This document shows, in pieces, positions 45,325 through 56,926 of a stretch of DNA of 64,000 nucleotides (position 1 is the first letter of the stretch; every line of letters begins with the position of its first letter). This stretch comes from Gigaspora margarita (Eukaryota; Glomeromycota; Glomeromycetes; Diversisporales; Gigasporaceae). The notes under the pieces are model-generated. The model was not told the DNA's origin. It searched no databases and saw only the letters and a list, made by a program, of their open reading frames with translations. The stretch covers positions 165,755-229,754 of the forward strand of contig WTPW01000011.1 in the NCBI GenBank assembly GCA_009809945.1, in the 5' to 3' direction. The translations under genes and the position numbers were made by a program.

Positions 45325-45669
45325 AAATGCACCTATAGTATAGAACACCATGTTATACAAAACCATTAGAATAGCCAATCAAAATTTAAGATCAGGTGTA
45401 ACATAAAATTTTTGTTTTTTTTGTTTATTTTTTAAAAAAACATTCATATCTCAAAATTTTGCTTATGAAACCACCTTTGGGGCTCTAATGAAAAAAATTC
45501 TTACTAAATTTTGCATATACTAATGTCCCCAATAAAATCCCAGGCCTCACCCTAACTCTAAAGTAATTAGATTTTATTTTTTTGTTTTATAAAAATTTAT
45601 TATTTTGTTTTTGTTACACAGATTTGCAAATCTAATTTACCTATAGTGTTCAACACCATAGGTGCGTTT
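45325..45669. mobile_element. TA-flanked MITE, AAACGCACCTATGGTGTTGAA family, copy 2
   Basis: Left AAATGCACCTATAGTATAGA, right TCAACACCATAGGTGCGTTT, TA at 45323-45324 and 45670-45671. Shares termini with 8122-8340 but has a different, longer interior. Confidence 0.82.
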
Positions 45670-45956
45670 TATAATAATTGTTAATAATATATTAAAAATA
45701 TACTATTTATATTGTTATTATATAATAATAATTTAATAATATTATAACAATATTTTAAAAATATATTATTTATATAATTATTATATAATAATAATTTATA
45801 TTAAAATAATAATATAGTAAAGATATTTTAAAAATATTTTTACAATATTTTTATTATATAAATTTTTAAATTATATAATAAGTATATAAATTATATTATA
45901 ATTATATTATAATTATATTTAAAAAAAATTAAAAATCCAGTAAAGACTATAAAGCA

Positions 45957-46121
45957 TCATGCAAATACTATAAAGATACTGTGTCTTTATACTATTTATA
46001 TGGTATCTTTTTGTTATTTGCACAGTATCTTTATAGTATTTGTATAGTGTTTTTATAGTGTTTGCACAGTGTCTTTACAGCATTTGTATAATGTCTTTAT
46101 AGCATTTGCATAGTGTCTTTA
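45957..46121. repeat. Minisatellite, ATAGTATTTGTATAGTGTCTTT unit, left part
   Basis: About seven units of 20-22 bp such as GTATTTGTATAGTGTTTTTA and GCATTTGCATAGTGTCTTTA. The array is interrupted by the MITE at 46122-46777 and resumes at 46780 (GCATTTATATAGTATTATTA). A second locus of the same unit is at 48355-48540. Confidence 0.82.
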
Positions 46122-46777
46122 TCCCTTAAATGGTAAGCAATTGCAGGCAAATTTGCCTGCAATTTTTTCTATAAATATTTCTTTGATTTTTTTTTTAAAT
46201 ATTTAAAATATTTAAATAAAATTTTATACAATAATATTTGAAAATAAAGATTATATTTTTGCTATATTTGCATTTAAATTATAAGAAAATAAATTGTAGT
46301 TGCTTATAAGCCCAAAATATACAAATTTCAAAAAAATTTGTTAATTAAAAAAATATTTTAAACCTTTTTGGTGAACTCTTTAAATATTAATTTTAGATCT
46401 ATTGTTCTTAATACAACTTTATAGATTATGTAAAGGATTATAATTTTTATTATTACAAGTTTTATGATTTACTTGTAAAAATTAGTACTTGTCTTAAGAG
46501 CAAAAATTTTTTTTAGCTTNGGGAACATATAAANTTTTAAAAAATANAAAAAAATTTTAATAGTAAACTNTAAAGTTATACAAACTTTGAACTTTAATTA
46601 ATTAAAAGTTATTTAATAATTTTAAAAAATTTTTATAATAAAGTTAATAAAATATATTTCAAATAATATATTATATAAAATAAAAAATTACTAAATTATT
46701 TATTTGTTGTTTTATTTAAAAAAACCTTAAATATTTTCAAAATTGCAGGAAAATTGCCTGCAGGACCTTTTAAGGGA
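46122..46777. mobile_element. TA-flanked MITE inserted in the minisatellite
   Basis: Left TCCCTTAAATGG, right CCTTTTAAGGGA, TA at 46120-46121 and 46778-46779. Removing it and one TA restores the minisatellite phase. Inner GCAGGCAAATTTGCCTGC adds further pairing. An internal stretch (about 46430-46520) reappears inverted at 61840-61930, so another decayed copy may lie there. Several Ns at 46520-46570. Confidence 0.8.
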
Positions 46778-47465
46778 TAGCATTTATATAGTATTATTAT
46801 AGCCTAACTGATTATCAAATATAATAATTTGATTGGCTAAAATTATTAAAATTTTAAAAGTTTTTAAACTTTAATATTAAATAGCATTTGAACCAGTGAT
46901 CTGTTTTGGATAGTTTTACTACTAAAATATTCAGCTAAATGAGACAATTTCAACAAGCCTGAAATCATTAAAATCTGATTACAGGACCCAGGATAATTAT
47001 AGATTTGTATTGCTTTAATTATATTATCTTTATATATATTAATAATTATTATTAAAGATCTTATAAAATTAATATTAAAAATAACTCTTGAATTAGTAAT
47101 CCATTTTGAATGATTTTACTACCAAAATGCTTATCTTGATAAGACAATTCTAAAGAATCTAAAATTGTTAAATTCTGATCACAGATCCAGAGATCATTAT
47201 AGATTTATGTTATTTATAATAGATATAATCTATATTATATTAAATAATACAAATCTATAATAATGTTTGGATTCTATAATCAGAATTTAATGATTTTAGG
47301 TTTATTAGAATAATCTCATTGAGATGAGCATTTTTGGTAGTAAACTTATCCAAAATAGATCACTGGTTCAAAAGTTATTTAATATTAAAGTTTATAAAAT
47401 CTTTAATAATAATTTTTAATATATATATAAACAATATAATTAAAGCAATACAAATCTATAGGTCC
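46778..47465. repeat. Minisatellite remainder and dispersed repeat
   Basis: After the array end, 46895-47400 consists of inverted and direct copies of the TAGTTTTACTACCAAAATG / GAGACAATTTCAACAAGCC block shared with 27415-27720, 48090-48240, 50625-50900 and 52915-53240. Confidence 0.55.
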
Positions 47466-48090
47466 TCTGGGTCGATAGCATAGTAGTTATGCTCTGGGAA
47501 TGTAAATTGGAAGGTTGCCAGTTCGATTTTTGGTGGTAGTGAAATCGTAATTCTATGTTGTAGGTCCTACTATATTAAGAAATATCAGCATAGATCAGAA
47601 AGTTTTGAATAGGCAATTCCCGTAGCAGGTTGAGGTATTGCAGCTAGTATGGAACCTTCAGGCGGCTACTTAAAATATGCACCAAAAGTGCATGTGTAGC
47701 TAGTTGCACCCTCATCTATGTATAGTCACACTGTTGAATGACAGATGCTATAGAGCGATACTACAAGTAGTCAGGATCAAAACCCTGGGATCATCCTTGA
47801 GTCAGAACACCAATTTGAATAACTGAAGTCATGAGACGTATTGAGAGGCCGAAGTCTAAAAGAATACTTTAAGAACTTGTAGTAGCATGTCCGGACTGCG
47901 ATCTGAACCAACAGGTTTATGACCATGTGATTCAGCAGAGCTTGCTGGGAGGAATAAAGCTTGGTGCAACAACTCTGCTTGGGCATTGATGAAATGCTGA
48001 GTAGTTGCCTATGTAATAGATAGAACATATTTGTACTTGTACTTAAATATCTAATAAATTAGTACTTGGTTATAAAGTAAAAAAAAAATA
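47466..48090 (+). mobile_element. SINE-like tRNA-derived element, copy 3
   Basis: The head has A box TAGCATAGTAGT (one change from consensus) and B box AGTTCGATTTT. The 3' part shares GAACCTTCAGGCGGCTACTT, GTGTAGCTAGTTGCACCCTC with the end of copy 1 (GAACCTTTGAGTAAACTACTT, TATAGCTAGTTGTTCCCTC). Ends in an A-run near 48079-48090. The 83-codon minus-strand frame inside (47777-48028) is not considered a gene. Confidence 0.6.
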
Positions 48091-48354
48091 CAAATCCATA
48101 ATGATCTTGGGATCCTGTAATTAGATTTTGATGATTTTAGGCTTGTTGAAATCGTCTTATTGAGCTGAATATTTTGGTTGTAAATTCATTCCAAATGGAT
48201 TACTAGTCCAAACGTTATTTAATATTAAATTTTAAAATTTTTAAAAATTTTAATAATTTTAGCTAATTAAAAGTTATTAGCTATTAGGGACCTGATAATT
48301 TCCGACCCTCTCCTACCCTAAAAATCAGTAATAAATGTCAATCCCCTTAGTAAA
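48091..48354. repeat. Fragment of the shared dispersed repeat
   Basis: GATCTTGGGATCCTGTAATTAG then TGAAATCGTCTTATTGAG matches the block at 47100-47350 and 27600-27650 in related form. No gene. Confidence 0.5.
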
Positions 48355-48540
48355 GTGTCTTTACAGTATTTATACAGTGTCTCTACAGTAATTGTATAGT
48401 GGTATCTCTATAGCTATTGTGTAGTAGTATCTCTATAGCATTTGTATAGTGTGCAGTGATATCTTTTAAGTATTTATATAGTGTTTGTATAGTGTTTTTA
48501 TAGTATTTGTGTAGTGTCTCTAAGGCATTTTTGTGGCATC
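48355..48540. repeat. Minisatellite, ATAGTATTTGTATAGTGTCTTT unit, second locus
   Basis: Eight or so degenerate units (AGTGTCTTTACAGTATTTAT, AGTGTCTCTACAGTAATTGT, AGTATTTGTGTAGTGTCTCT) matching the array at 45957-46121. Confidence 0.78.
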
Positions 48541-48991
48541 TCTAGTAATATGTTTTATAGTTTTTTTTAATAAAATTTATTATTTTTATTATTTTTGTAA
48601 ATTTATAATTGACTAATATTATGTATTTGTAATAAATTACATTATTAAAATATATAAATATTAGAATAATACTGTAAATTCTTAAATAACAGGCAGGTCA
48701 TGCTATTTTGACTATATTTTGTGCTATTTTGAGTGTTCCCATGGGCATTCTTTTGAATAAATAAGTTATTTTTTTGAATATAGAGTTTTTCAAAATAATG
48801 CCTATGGATAGTATTTTACAGAATAATTTCTCACACATTTGCATATGTGCATATTTATATATCATATATATGCATATTAAGATCAAAAAGCCCAAGTAGT
48901 ACTGTATAACAAGTTATAGGCAACAGTATCCAAGTGCTTTTTTTTTTTAAAACCATAATCTGTATATTTTTTTATTTAAAATAAATAAATA
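48541..48991. other. AT-rich intergenic DNA
   Basis: No gene. The 65-codon minus-strand frame at 48698-48895 is unrecognised and not called. Confidence 0.4.
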
Positions 48992-49231
48992 TAGGGTCTT
49001 TTTTAGAAAAACCACAGTTTGAAACTATTAAGATTTTGACAATAAAATTTGAAATTGCTAACTATTTATTAATCCAATTTGAATAAACTTTTTTTTATAT
49101 TATAAAGCTTAAATAGCTTTATAAAGCAAAAAAAGTTTATTCAAACTGGATTAATAGATAGCTAGCAATTTCTAATTTTATTGTCAAAAATCTAAATAAT
49201 TTCTAACTATGGTTTTTCTAGCAAAGAACTA
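48992..49231. mobile_element. 240-bp palindromic MITE, TA target duplication
   Basis: Left TAGGGTCTTTTTTAGAAAAA then CC, right GGTTTTTCTAGCAAAGAACTA, with long pairing arms (TTGACAATAAAATTTGAAAT against its inverse) and TA at 48990-48991 and 49232-49233. A CAAATTTGA-array element later inserted at its right edge. Confidence 0.75.
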
Positions 49232-49237
49232 TATAGT

Positions 49238-49511
49238 TAGGGTTTCTCAAATTCAAATCAAATCAAATATTGGGTCAATTTGAATTTGATCAAATCAAAT
49301 TAACTCTGATTTGATTCAAATATTTAGATTTAAATTTGATTTGAATTTGAATTTTTAATAGTAATTTTCAAATCAAATCAAATATTTGTCAAATAAATCA
49401 AATTTGGCCAGATTTGAATTTGATCAAATCAAATATAATCAAATTTAAATTTGAATTTGATCAAATATTTGATTCAAATATTTGAAGATCAAATCAAATT
49501 GTAGAACCCAA
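49238..49511. mobile_element. CAAATTTGA-array hAT-like MITE, copy 2, 8-bp duplication
   Basis: Inverted relative to copy 1 (30723-31006). Starts TAGGGTTTCTCAAATTC and ends AAATTGTAGAACCCAA, with TATATAGT at 49230-49237 and 49512-49519. The interior is again composed of TTTGATTTGAATT words. Confidence 0.86.
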
Positions 49512-49519
49512 TATATAGT

Positions 49520-51499
49520 TCCAGGTATATTATTTGATATACTGTATGTACATATATATCTGTCTTTTTTTCACATCTTTTGAACAACTTTTACCAAGAA
49601 AAGCCATGAATATAATTTCTGTTCTAGTAAAACAAAAAAAATATAAGACTATTCTAATTTGCTAAAAACCTATATTCAATTTTAAACAATTGTTTGCTAC
49701 TTATTTGATATTTTCAAATTTTTTTGCTCCAAGGTTTATACATTCTTTTCAAAAAAAATTTCTACTAAAATATAAAAAAAAAAACTTTAATTTATATTCC
49801 CTATAATTTAGACAAATAATTTGGTTTCTACTTAAATACAAACTCTTGTTTGATACTTTTGCTTGAGGCAACTTAATATAAAAGGTTTAAATTACCTAAT
49901 TACCTTAAATTCTATAAAGACTAAACATTAAATCTGAATATATACATAACCTCCATAAATGCACTTTCTCTTATCTTTCTCTAATTGTACATTGTTAGAG
50001 CTTTGGTTTATGGGTGGATGCAATTAGAGATCTGATTGTATAATTATAAATGCATAAATGAGTGAATGTATGTATGCACATATGCTTTTAATTTTCAATA
50101 AAAGACTAGAGTTTAGAACAAATATATTTTTAAGCATATATTATAGTTAATTTAATAATTACTATTTACAAAACATGATACAATATGAATATATAATGGG
50201 GTGCATATTATTTCAGAATGTGTATAGGCATTATTTCAAAACCAGTTATAAAATTTTTAGGTGCAATTTTTGAATTAATACCCATGCCTGCTATTTTGAG
50301 AATTTATAGTATAAAAAATTAATATTCAGACAAGCGATAGTAATTTATTATTATTTGAAAATCTGTACAAAAAATTAAATCTGGCAAAAAATAAAAAAGG
50401 TTCTTTAATAATTACTAGCAGAGTCACAGATCTGCTTTAATTGTAATAATTGTTTTTTTATCTATACTAAAAAATTTTTTCAATAAAATATTATTATACA
50501 AATTTTATTTAAATATTTTAAATAATTAGCAAAGTTCTAAATTTAAATTAGTCATATTAAAAATTTTTACTAACTAAAGATTATATTTTTGTTTATATAT
50601 AAATTATATTAAAAAATATTCTATAGTAAATAACTTTTGATCTACTGATCCATTTTAGATAATTTAACTGCCAAAATAATCATTTAAATGAGACAATTCT
50701 AATGAGTCTAAAATTGCTAAAATTTGATTACAGTATCCCAATATTAATAATAGTTTATTTATATTACAAATCTTAATCGATATTAGGATTCTGTAATCAG
50801 ATTTTAATGATTTTGATTTTATAAAATTGTTTTACTAAGATGATCATTTTGGTAGATAAATCATTTAAAACAAATTAGTAGGTCAAATTTAGTCAATATT
50901 AATATTTTTAATACTAATAATAATTTCAATATACATAAATATATTAAACCAACTTTAAACAATTTTTTTTAATTTTTTATTTTTAGTAAAACCTAAAATA
51001 ATAATTTTAATAATAATTTTGGAATCAAATATATTTAAAAAGATTTTTAAAATTTAAAACTTTAATTGTTTTTTCTAATTTTATAAAAATAAAAATTATT
51101 AGTTTATGGTCTATCACCATAGTGATACTACAATTGACCAATAAAAATTGATTACATAAATTACATGCTTGGTCAAGCACATAATTCATGTAATCAATTT
51201 TTATTGCTTAAATATACTATTTAATAAAATTAAAACCAATAAATTCCAAGTTCAAAATAATAAGTAATACTGATAACACAATTTTAATTTATTATAATTC
51301 AAATTAATTATATCACAAGAAAAAATCTATATAAAAAAAAACTAATATCATGACAAACATCATAACTATAAAAAAAACTAATACTGCAACTAACATCTAT
51401 ATATAATATATATAAAATACTATATTGTGATAATTTCAAGAAAACAATAAAAGTTTTGAAACAATAGTACCATTAGCATTGAGTTTTTGAAAAGTGCAT
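49520..51499. other. AT-rich intergenic DNA with a dispersed-repeat fragment
   Basis: 50625-50900 carries the shared TTTAACTGCCAAAATAATCA / TGAGACAATTCTAATGAG repeat. A palindrome at about 51128-51210 pairs AAAAATTGATTACATAAATTA with its inverse around TGGTCAAGCAC. No gene. Confidence 0.45.
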
Positions 51500-52300
51500 C
51501 AGCTAATCCTCTTTCTGATTCAAGATTATTACATCCAAGATTCAAAATCTTCAAGAATTACAGTACTCTAAAATCAACAACAAAACTGGAATGACAGATC
51601 TATATCTAAAATCTCTACAAACTATATACCAAATGACCAAAGCTCAGAATCTCTATACTCTAGAATAATAGTACTAAACAACAAAAGCCCAGATCTTAGC
51701 ACCAAAATAATAAAAATCCAAAAACTATAGCACTAAACACAAAAGCACAAAATCTTTATACACCTTAAACAATAGTACCAAATGATAAAAACCTAATCTT
51801 TATCAGTTTTTTAGTGAAGCAAATCTGCAACTATTAGTTTAAAGAAAAAAAAAGCAAAAAAAAGCAAAACCAAAAAAAAAACCATAACATATTTCAAAGA
51901 AACTATAGCACTAAATAACAAAAGCCCAGAATCTCGTACTAAATAAAAAAGCATAGAACTATCATGATATTTATTAGTTTTCTAGTAACAAAACCTACAA
52001 AAAAGAAAGTAAATGTTAATTTAGAAGAAAAAAAAACAAAAAAAGCAAATAAAAAAAATACATATGGTCTTTTAGGAGACAAACCTATAGAAAGTAATAT
52101 TATTAGTTCAAAGAAAGGAAAAAATAAACCACTTACTTACAAAATCTGTTTTAATTGCCAAATTAAACACAACTTTGTGATAGTTTTAGGGCTCTAATTC
52201 AAGACTTCAATAATGGTTCTAACAATAATTTGACTCAAACAATAGTACTAGTAATGGCTCTAGCAATGACTCCAATAATAATTACAATAGTGAACTTCTT
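51500..52300. repeat. Degenerate CACTAAACAACAAAAGCCCAGAATC tandem repeat
   Basis: Diverged 35-45 bp units (AGTACTAAACAACAAAAGCC, GCACTAAACACAAAAGCACA, GCACTAAATAACAAAAGCCC) followed by AATAGTACTAGTAATGGCTC-type repeats to about 52290. Lys/Asn-rich frames inside (51964-52197) are not called. Confidence 0.6.
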
Positions 52301-52558
52301 AAAAAGAAAAAAAAAACTATTTAACAAAAAAAAACAAGTACAAAAAAAAACAATAAAAAAACAATAATTATCAAAAAGATAATTATTGTTTATATATAAT
52401 TGCTAATTTTAAAAATGATTGGCTAATCATAAGGGTCACTATGGTGATGGGTTGGTATGTAAAATTTCCAAAAATAAATTAATTTTAACTTTGTATAAAT
52501 TTATATAAAATATAGTTATTTATAATAATTTATGATTTAAAAACATAATATAAGGTAG

Positions 52559-53640
52559 ATATGGGTATTATAGTGCACTACCAATATCTTATGATCTACT
52601 AATCAGAATCATGAGATTTTAGTACTAATCGATTTATTTCAGTAAGTTGAATCAATTGGTACCAAAATTGTTAAATTCTGATCAATGGATCACAAGATAT
52701 TACAATTAAAGTAATATTTAAAGTAGATATAGGTATTATAGCAATAGAAATAGTGCAGTGTACAGTAATATCTTGTGAAACAACAATTAGAATTATAAAA
52801 TTTTGGTAAATTTGATTCATCTCATCGAGATGAATTGAATGGTGCCAAAATCATGTGATTTTGACTGATACTTTTCAATATATCATAAAGTAAATTTTAA
52901 AATTAATATAAAATCATAATAACTTTTGATAGACCAGTCCATTTTTTATAATTTTACTTTCAAATGATCATCTTGAAGAGACAATTCCAACAAGCCCAAA
53001 ATCACTAAAATCTGATCATGGGATCAATAGTTTTATTATTATTTTAATGAAAATAGATTAGTTTAACTAATCTAATTTTTATCAAAAACAATACAAAAAA
53101 CTTAATGATCCTGTAATCCTGTGATCAGATTTTAGCGATTTTGGGCTTGTTGGAATTGCCTATTCAAGGCAGTCATTTTCGTGGTAAAATTATAAAAATC
53201 AGACCAGTCTATCAAAGTTATTTATAATTTCATGTTAATTTTAAAATTTGCTTTGCACAGCCTATTTTGGTTAAATTATGATATATTGAGAAATATTAGC
53301 CAAAATCACGTGATTTTGTACTATTTGATTTATCTCTATGAGATGAATTGAATGGTAACAAAATCATTTGATTCTGATTAATAGAACTCAATAGATAATG
53401 AAAAATAGTATGTGTGCCATAATAGATATTTGTGTTATAATTTATCTTTTTTAATTTGTATATTGTAATTAATAAAATCTTATGATCTAGTAATTAGAAT
53501 TAAATGATTTTGGTACTATTCAATTTGTCTTGATAAGACAAATTGAATAGTACCAAAATCATTCAATTATAATTGATATATTATGTTTTATTAACTAAAA
53601 TATTTAACTTCGCTATAATATCCATTTCTATCTTAATCCA
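52559..53640. repeat. Roughly 1.1-kb dispersed repeat, copy 2
   Basis: Direct, diverged copy of 26850-28090, slightly shorter. It keeps the ATGGGTATTATAGTGCACTA start and the final AATGATTTTGGTACTATTCA / TGAATAGTACCAAAATCATT palindrome. Confidence 0.68.
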
Positions 53641-53754
53641 AAATAAAGTTTATAAAAAATTATTTAAGTGATGATCTGTGAAAGATCAGCACTATTGCCA
53701 TATTAGGACAATAGTAAATTTTGGGGATAAGTACAATATAAACTTTTATTATAT

Positions 53755-53848
53755 ACTGAAATCTGACGCTGCTCCAAAAAAAAGTAATTTTTTTATTAAA
53801 TTAACAGCTCAAGCCAATTAATTAAAAGTTGTAGAGCCTACTGAGTAG
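53755..53848. repeat. 90-bp repeat, inverted partner of 63690-63785
   Basis: GAAATCTGACGCTGCTCC to GTTGTAGAGCCTACTGAG matches the reverse complement of 63690-63785 (AACAGCTCAAGCCAATTAAT is identical). Homology fades but continues some 50 bp upstream. The pair brackets the LINE. Confidence 0.75.
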
Positions 53849-54201
53849 AGTTGCTAGTGCAGGGTACTTGGCGACACCAATGGTGCACTAATATGGGTAG
53901 TTCACCTAGTACGCCAAACAAGGCTTGGTGCAGAGTGGCAAGCCAATCAGATTTAGCTCCTTCCAATCATTGTTGGCATTCAGCAGATCGTTTCCAATAA
54001 AGTTTATAATTGGATGTTGGCAAGTGATCCGCCACATTTTCTTTTGAAAAAGACATTCATAGAAAAAAAGTGTTGTGCGCGCAGACTATCAAATCCATCT
54101 AAGCATGCCCCCAAATTTTTATCGTATTCAAGTTGTATTTATAATATTTTATATGTATTTGTGACAAAGATTTTATATGAAAATTTGGTCATGTTATATT
54201 A
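53849..54201. other. Intergenic DNA 5' of the LINE
   Basis: GC-richer stretch (53855-54110) including GGTGCACTAATATGG, without a recognised gene. A 62-codon frame (54014-54202) is unrecognised. Confidence 0.35.
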
Positions 54202-54221
54202 ATTTCTAGTAGATTTTTGAT
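54202..54221. repeat. 5' target-site duplication of the LINE
   Basis: AATTTCTAGTAGATTTTTGA here matches AATTTCTAGTGGATTTTGA at 61766-61784, directly after the LINE's poly(A), with one substitution and one indel. Confidence 0.68.
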
Positions 54222-54630
54222 ATATATTCATAGAACTTTTTTCACTGATCACCCGTTCCAAAATTAATAAAAACAAAATAAGCTAATAAGTTATCTAACA
54301 CAGTAGAAATTATATAAAACAAGGCTAAACAAACAGAAAGAGAAGTAAATTTGGAATATAGTTCTCTAAAGAAAAAGCAAGGAAAAGAAAAACCTGAAGT
54401 GATTATTTGTAAAAACAACTTTACGAAAAGTTTTTTTTAAAAAAAGTGGAAATTCGCAAATATCCAATATTGCAGATCCTTTTTAGAACACTTAAACAGT
54501 GAAGTACGTGAAGTAAACAAACAAACAAACAGGTGATCAAATGGGATAACAACAAAAAAGTAAACAATCCAAACACGTGATTGTGTGAAACAAATCTAAG
54601 CAAAACTAGAATATAAATAGTAGAAATTCA

Positions 54631-56078
54631 ATGAACGACCAGCAGGTACCCGACTGGAAAATCAAGTTTCTCAAGGGTGGATGTCAAGCTCTGAGGCTAG
54701 GGGTGCAGGAATGCATAAAATATTTAAACAGGACAGTCACAAAAACGCAAATAGTTGACAAAGAACTAGCCAAAGCGATTCAAACAGTGTTAGCAGAAGA
54801 AATATGCCTTATAAGGCACCTGTTGGAAAATTATCGCAAGATTACAGAAAAGCAACTAAAGGAGATTCAGGAAGAAGGTGATGAGCAAAGGAACAAAAGA
54901 GAAAAATCACAGTTAGAAAAAGAATTACTACTAGAAACAGAGTGTGAAATAACAGACTACGGTATAGAAGAAATCAAGAACGTCAAAGTAAAACATATCA
55001 AAATGGATATAGATAAAAAACAGACCAATTTGCAGTAAGGAACAATGAGGAAATAGACCAAGATCTGGAGGTACAGAATGAAAAGAAACACGGCTTACTA
55101 GTAAAAAGTGAGAAAGAAGTTGTTTGGGAACAAGTGAATCAAAACAACTATAAAGAAAAGAATGAAACAAAAAAATGGAATGCAAAGCCTCAAGGAGAAT
55201 ACACTGTGTGGGACATCTCAGCAAAGGTAACACCAAGAAGACTTAAAAAAGAATTAAGTTTCTTTGGATATGTGTCGATTATTCAATGGAATAGAAGAAA
55301 TATGAGTAGTGCTATGCAAGTTAAAGTTATTTTTAAAAATAACAAAAGAAATCAAGACTGGGAAAATAAATGGGCAGTTGCTTTAGAAAATGGAAAATTA
55401 TTGAGAATGTCATCAGGTTTCTTTGATAAAGAAGTTCTACTACAAAGAAACAATTTTAAAACAAAATCAGCAAATGTTCCAAGTTACGCAATAGAAGCTT
55501 TACTTCTAAGACAGCTTGGAAGAGTAAGAGCCAAGTCAGTATACTTACCAAACAACAGTAATGGTAACCGAAGAAGAGGGGCAGTAGTTTATTTTGAGTC
55601 ACAAGAGGACTTAAAAAAGGCAAGGCAAACTGAAGTTTTCTACTATGATACAAAACTTGAATAGTTACTAAATAATGAAGAAGCGGACAATGAACAGAAT
55701 AGAAGTTTTTGAAAAAAGAAAGAAATATATGAGGAATGCAAGGAGAAACAAGGTGCAGATGATAACAGAATTTTTGAATTAAAAAGAAGAAGTATGTGGA
55801 AAACAAAAACAGTAAATAAACGAGCAAGATATCCAGGATGTGAAGGAAAAGTACAAGGTTTTAGAAAAGAGCATCCTTGTAAGAACAAGGAAGAAATAAC
55901 GAGAAAGGGAAAAGAGAATCAATACACCTATTTAGGAAGTAGAAAACCAGAAGATAGTTTTGTATTAACAAAGAGCCTGGAGGCAATTATATCATCCCTA
56001 ATGAGTAATATTAAGACAAAGTTATATGAGGAAATACAAAAGGTAAATAGGGCACAGGAGTGCCCTAATCGCTCCTGA
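54631..56078 (+). pseudogene. LINE ORF1, RRM-like nucleic-acid-binding protein
   Basis: Starts MNDQQVPDWKIKFLKGG at 54631 with a helical, charged N-terminus (to about residue 130). A frameshift near the A-run at 55014-55020 moves it to the frame used at 55134-55664. There, SAKVTPRRLKKELSFFGYVS and MQVKVIFKNNKR resemble an RRM fold, and a second RRM-like unit (YAIEALLLRQLGRVRAKSVY, GAVVYFESQEDLKKAR) follows. Stops TAG at 55662 and TGA at 55710 lie in frame, then a basic tail with a Cys-containing PGCEGKV segment runs to TGA at 56076-56078. RRM-bearing ORF1 is typical of many LINEs and binds the element's RNA. Confidence 0.75.
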
Positions 56079-56112
56079 GGGCACACTAGTTGTCTCAACA
56101 AATAACAGTGCT

Positions 56113-56926
56113 TTGGGTAAAGATCTGGCACCCCATGGCACTGAATCGAGTAGAGGCCAGAATTACCCAGGAATAATCACACAAGAGGACGTGGATATTT
56201 TTTTAACATTAAAACTTGGGGTACATAATATAAATGGAATTAAGAAAAATATACAAAGGTTGCAAGAGATGTGCAATTATGGCAAAAGGCAAAATCTAAA
56301 TATCATTGGGTTAGTAGAGACGAACATTAGCTTTAAAGAAGCAAAATTCATTAAGATAGAGGATACAAAGAACTATGGTCACTGGTCTAGTGCTAAAGCA
56401 AACAAAAGAAAAGGATCAGGTATAGGAAAATTGATAGAGAAAGAATGGAACAACTATCTTACGAAAGTTGTAACATAACACCTAATCCATATATGATAGG
56501 TGTAGTTTTAATCTTTAAAAAGGTTGCTTTCAAGATATGGATCATATATCTCCTTCCAAACGATGACACAATGAAAAGGGAAATACAAAGATTATTAATG
56601 AAGGACATCACCACAGCTAAAGCAAACATGCACTTTATTATAGAAGGAGATTTCAATAAAATTTTAGATCCAGAACTAGATACAGTAAACCAGGACCCAA
56701 AACAAACAATCAAAAAACTTCCTATAACAAAGTGGGTAGAAAAGCTCAGATTTGTAGAAAGCTTTTGATACTTTAACCCAAGACCAAAAAGTTTACATGG
56801 TCAAATGGAAGGAGTAAAACCAGAATAGACCACATCTGGATATCCAAGGAGTTATGAATGTGTGCTAAACAAAGTGATATCGAAGATATGTGTTTGGTTT
56901 CAGGAAGTGACCATAACTTAGTATAG
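56113..56926 (+). pseudogene. LINE ORF2, APE-type endonuclease domain
   Basis: Landmarks in order: LKLGVHNINGIKKN (first strand, N motif), NIIGLVETNIS (catalytic Glu), then after a frameshift near 56480 VAFKIWIIYLLPND and FIIEGDFNKILD (GDFN motif), then FTWSNGRSKTRIDHIWIS and SGSDHNLV (SDH motif) in a third frame near 56795-56920. Almost every catalytic signature of the APE fold is present but spread over three frames with extra TGA/TAG stops. It would nick target DNA to prime reverse transcription. Confidence 0.85.

Noticed and set aside
55456-55888. Minus-strand frames opposite the LINE (also 57136-57609, 59222-59946, 60774-60956)
   Set aside because: Leu/Phe/Ser-rich antisense shadows of the LINE ORFs.
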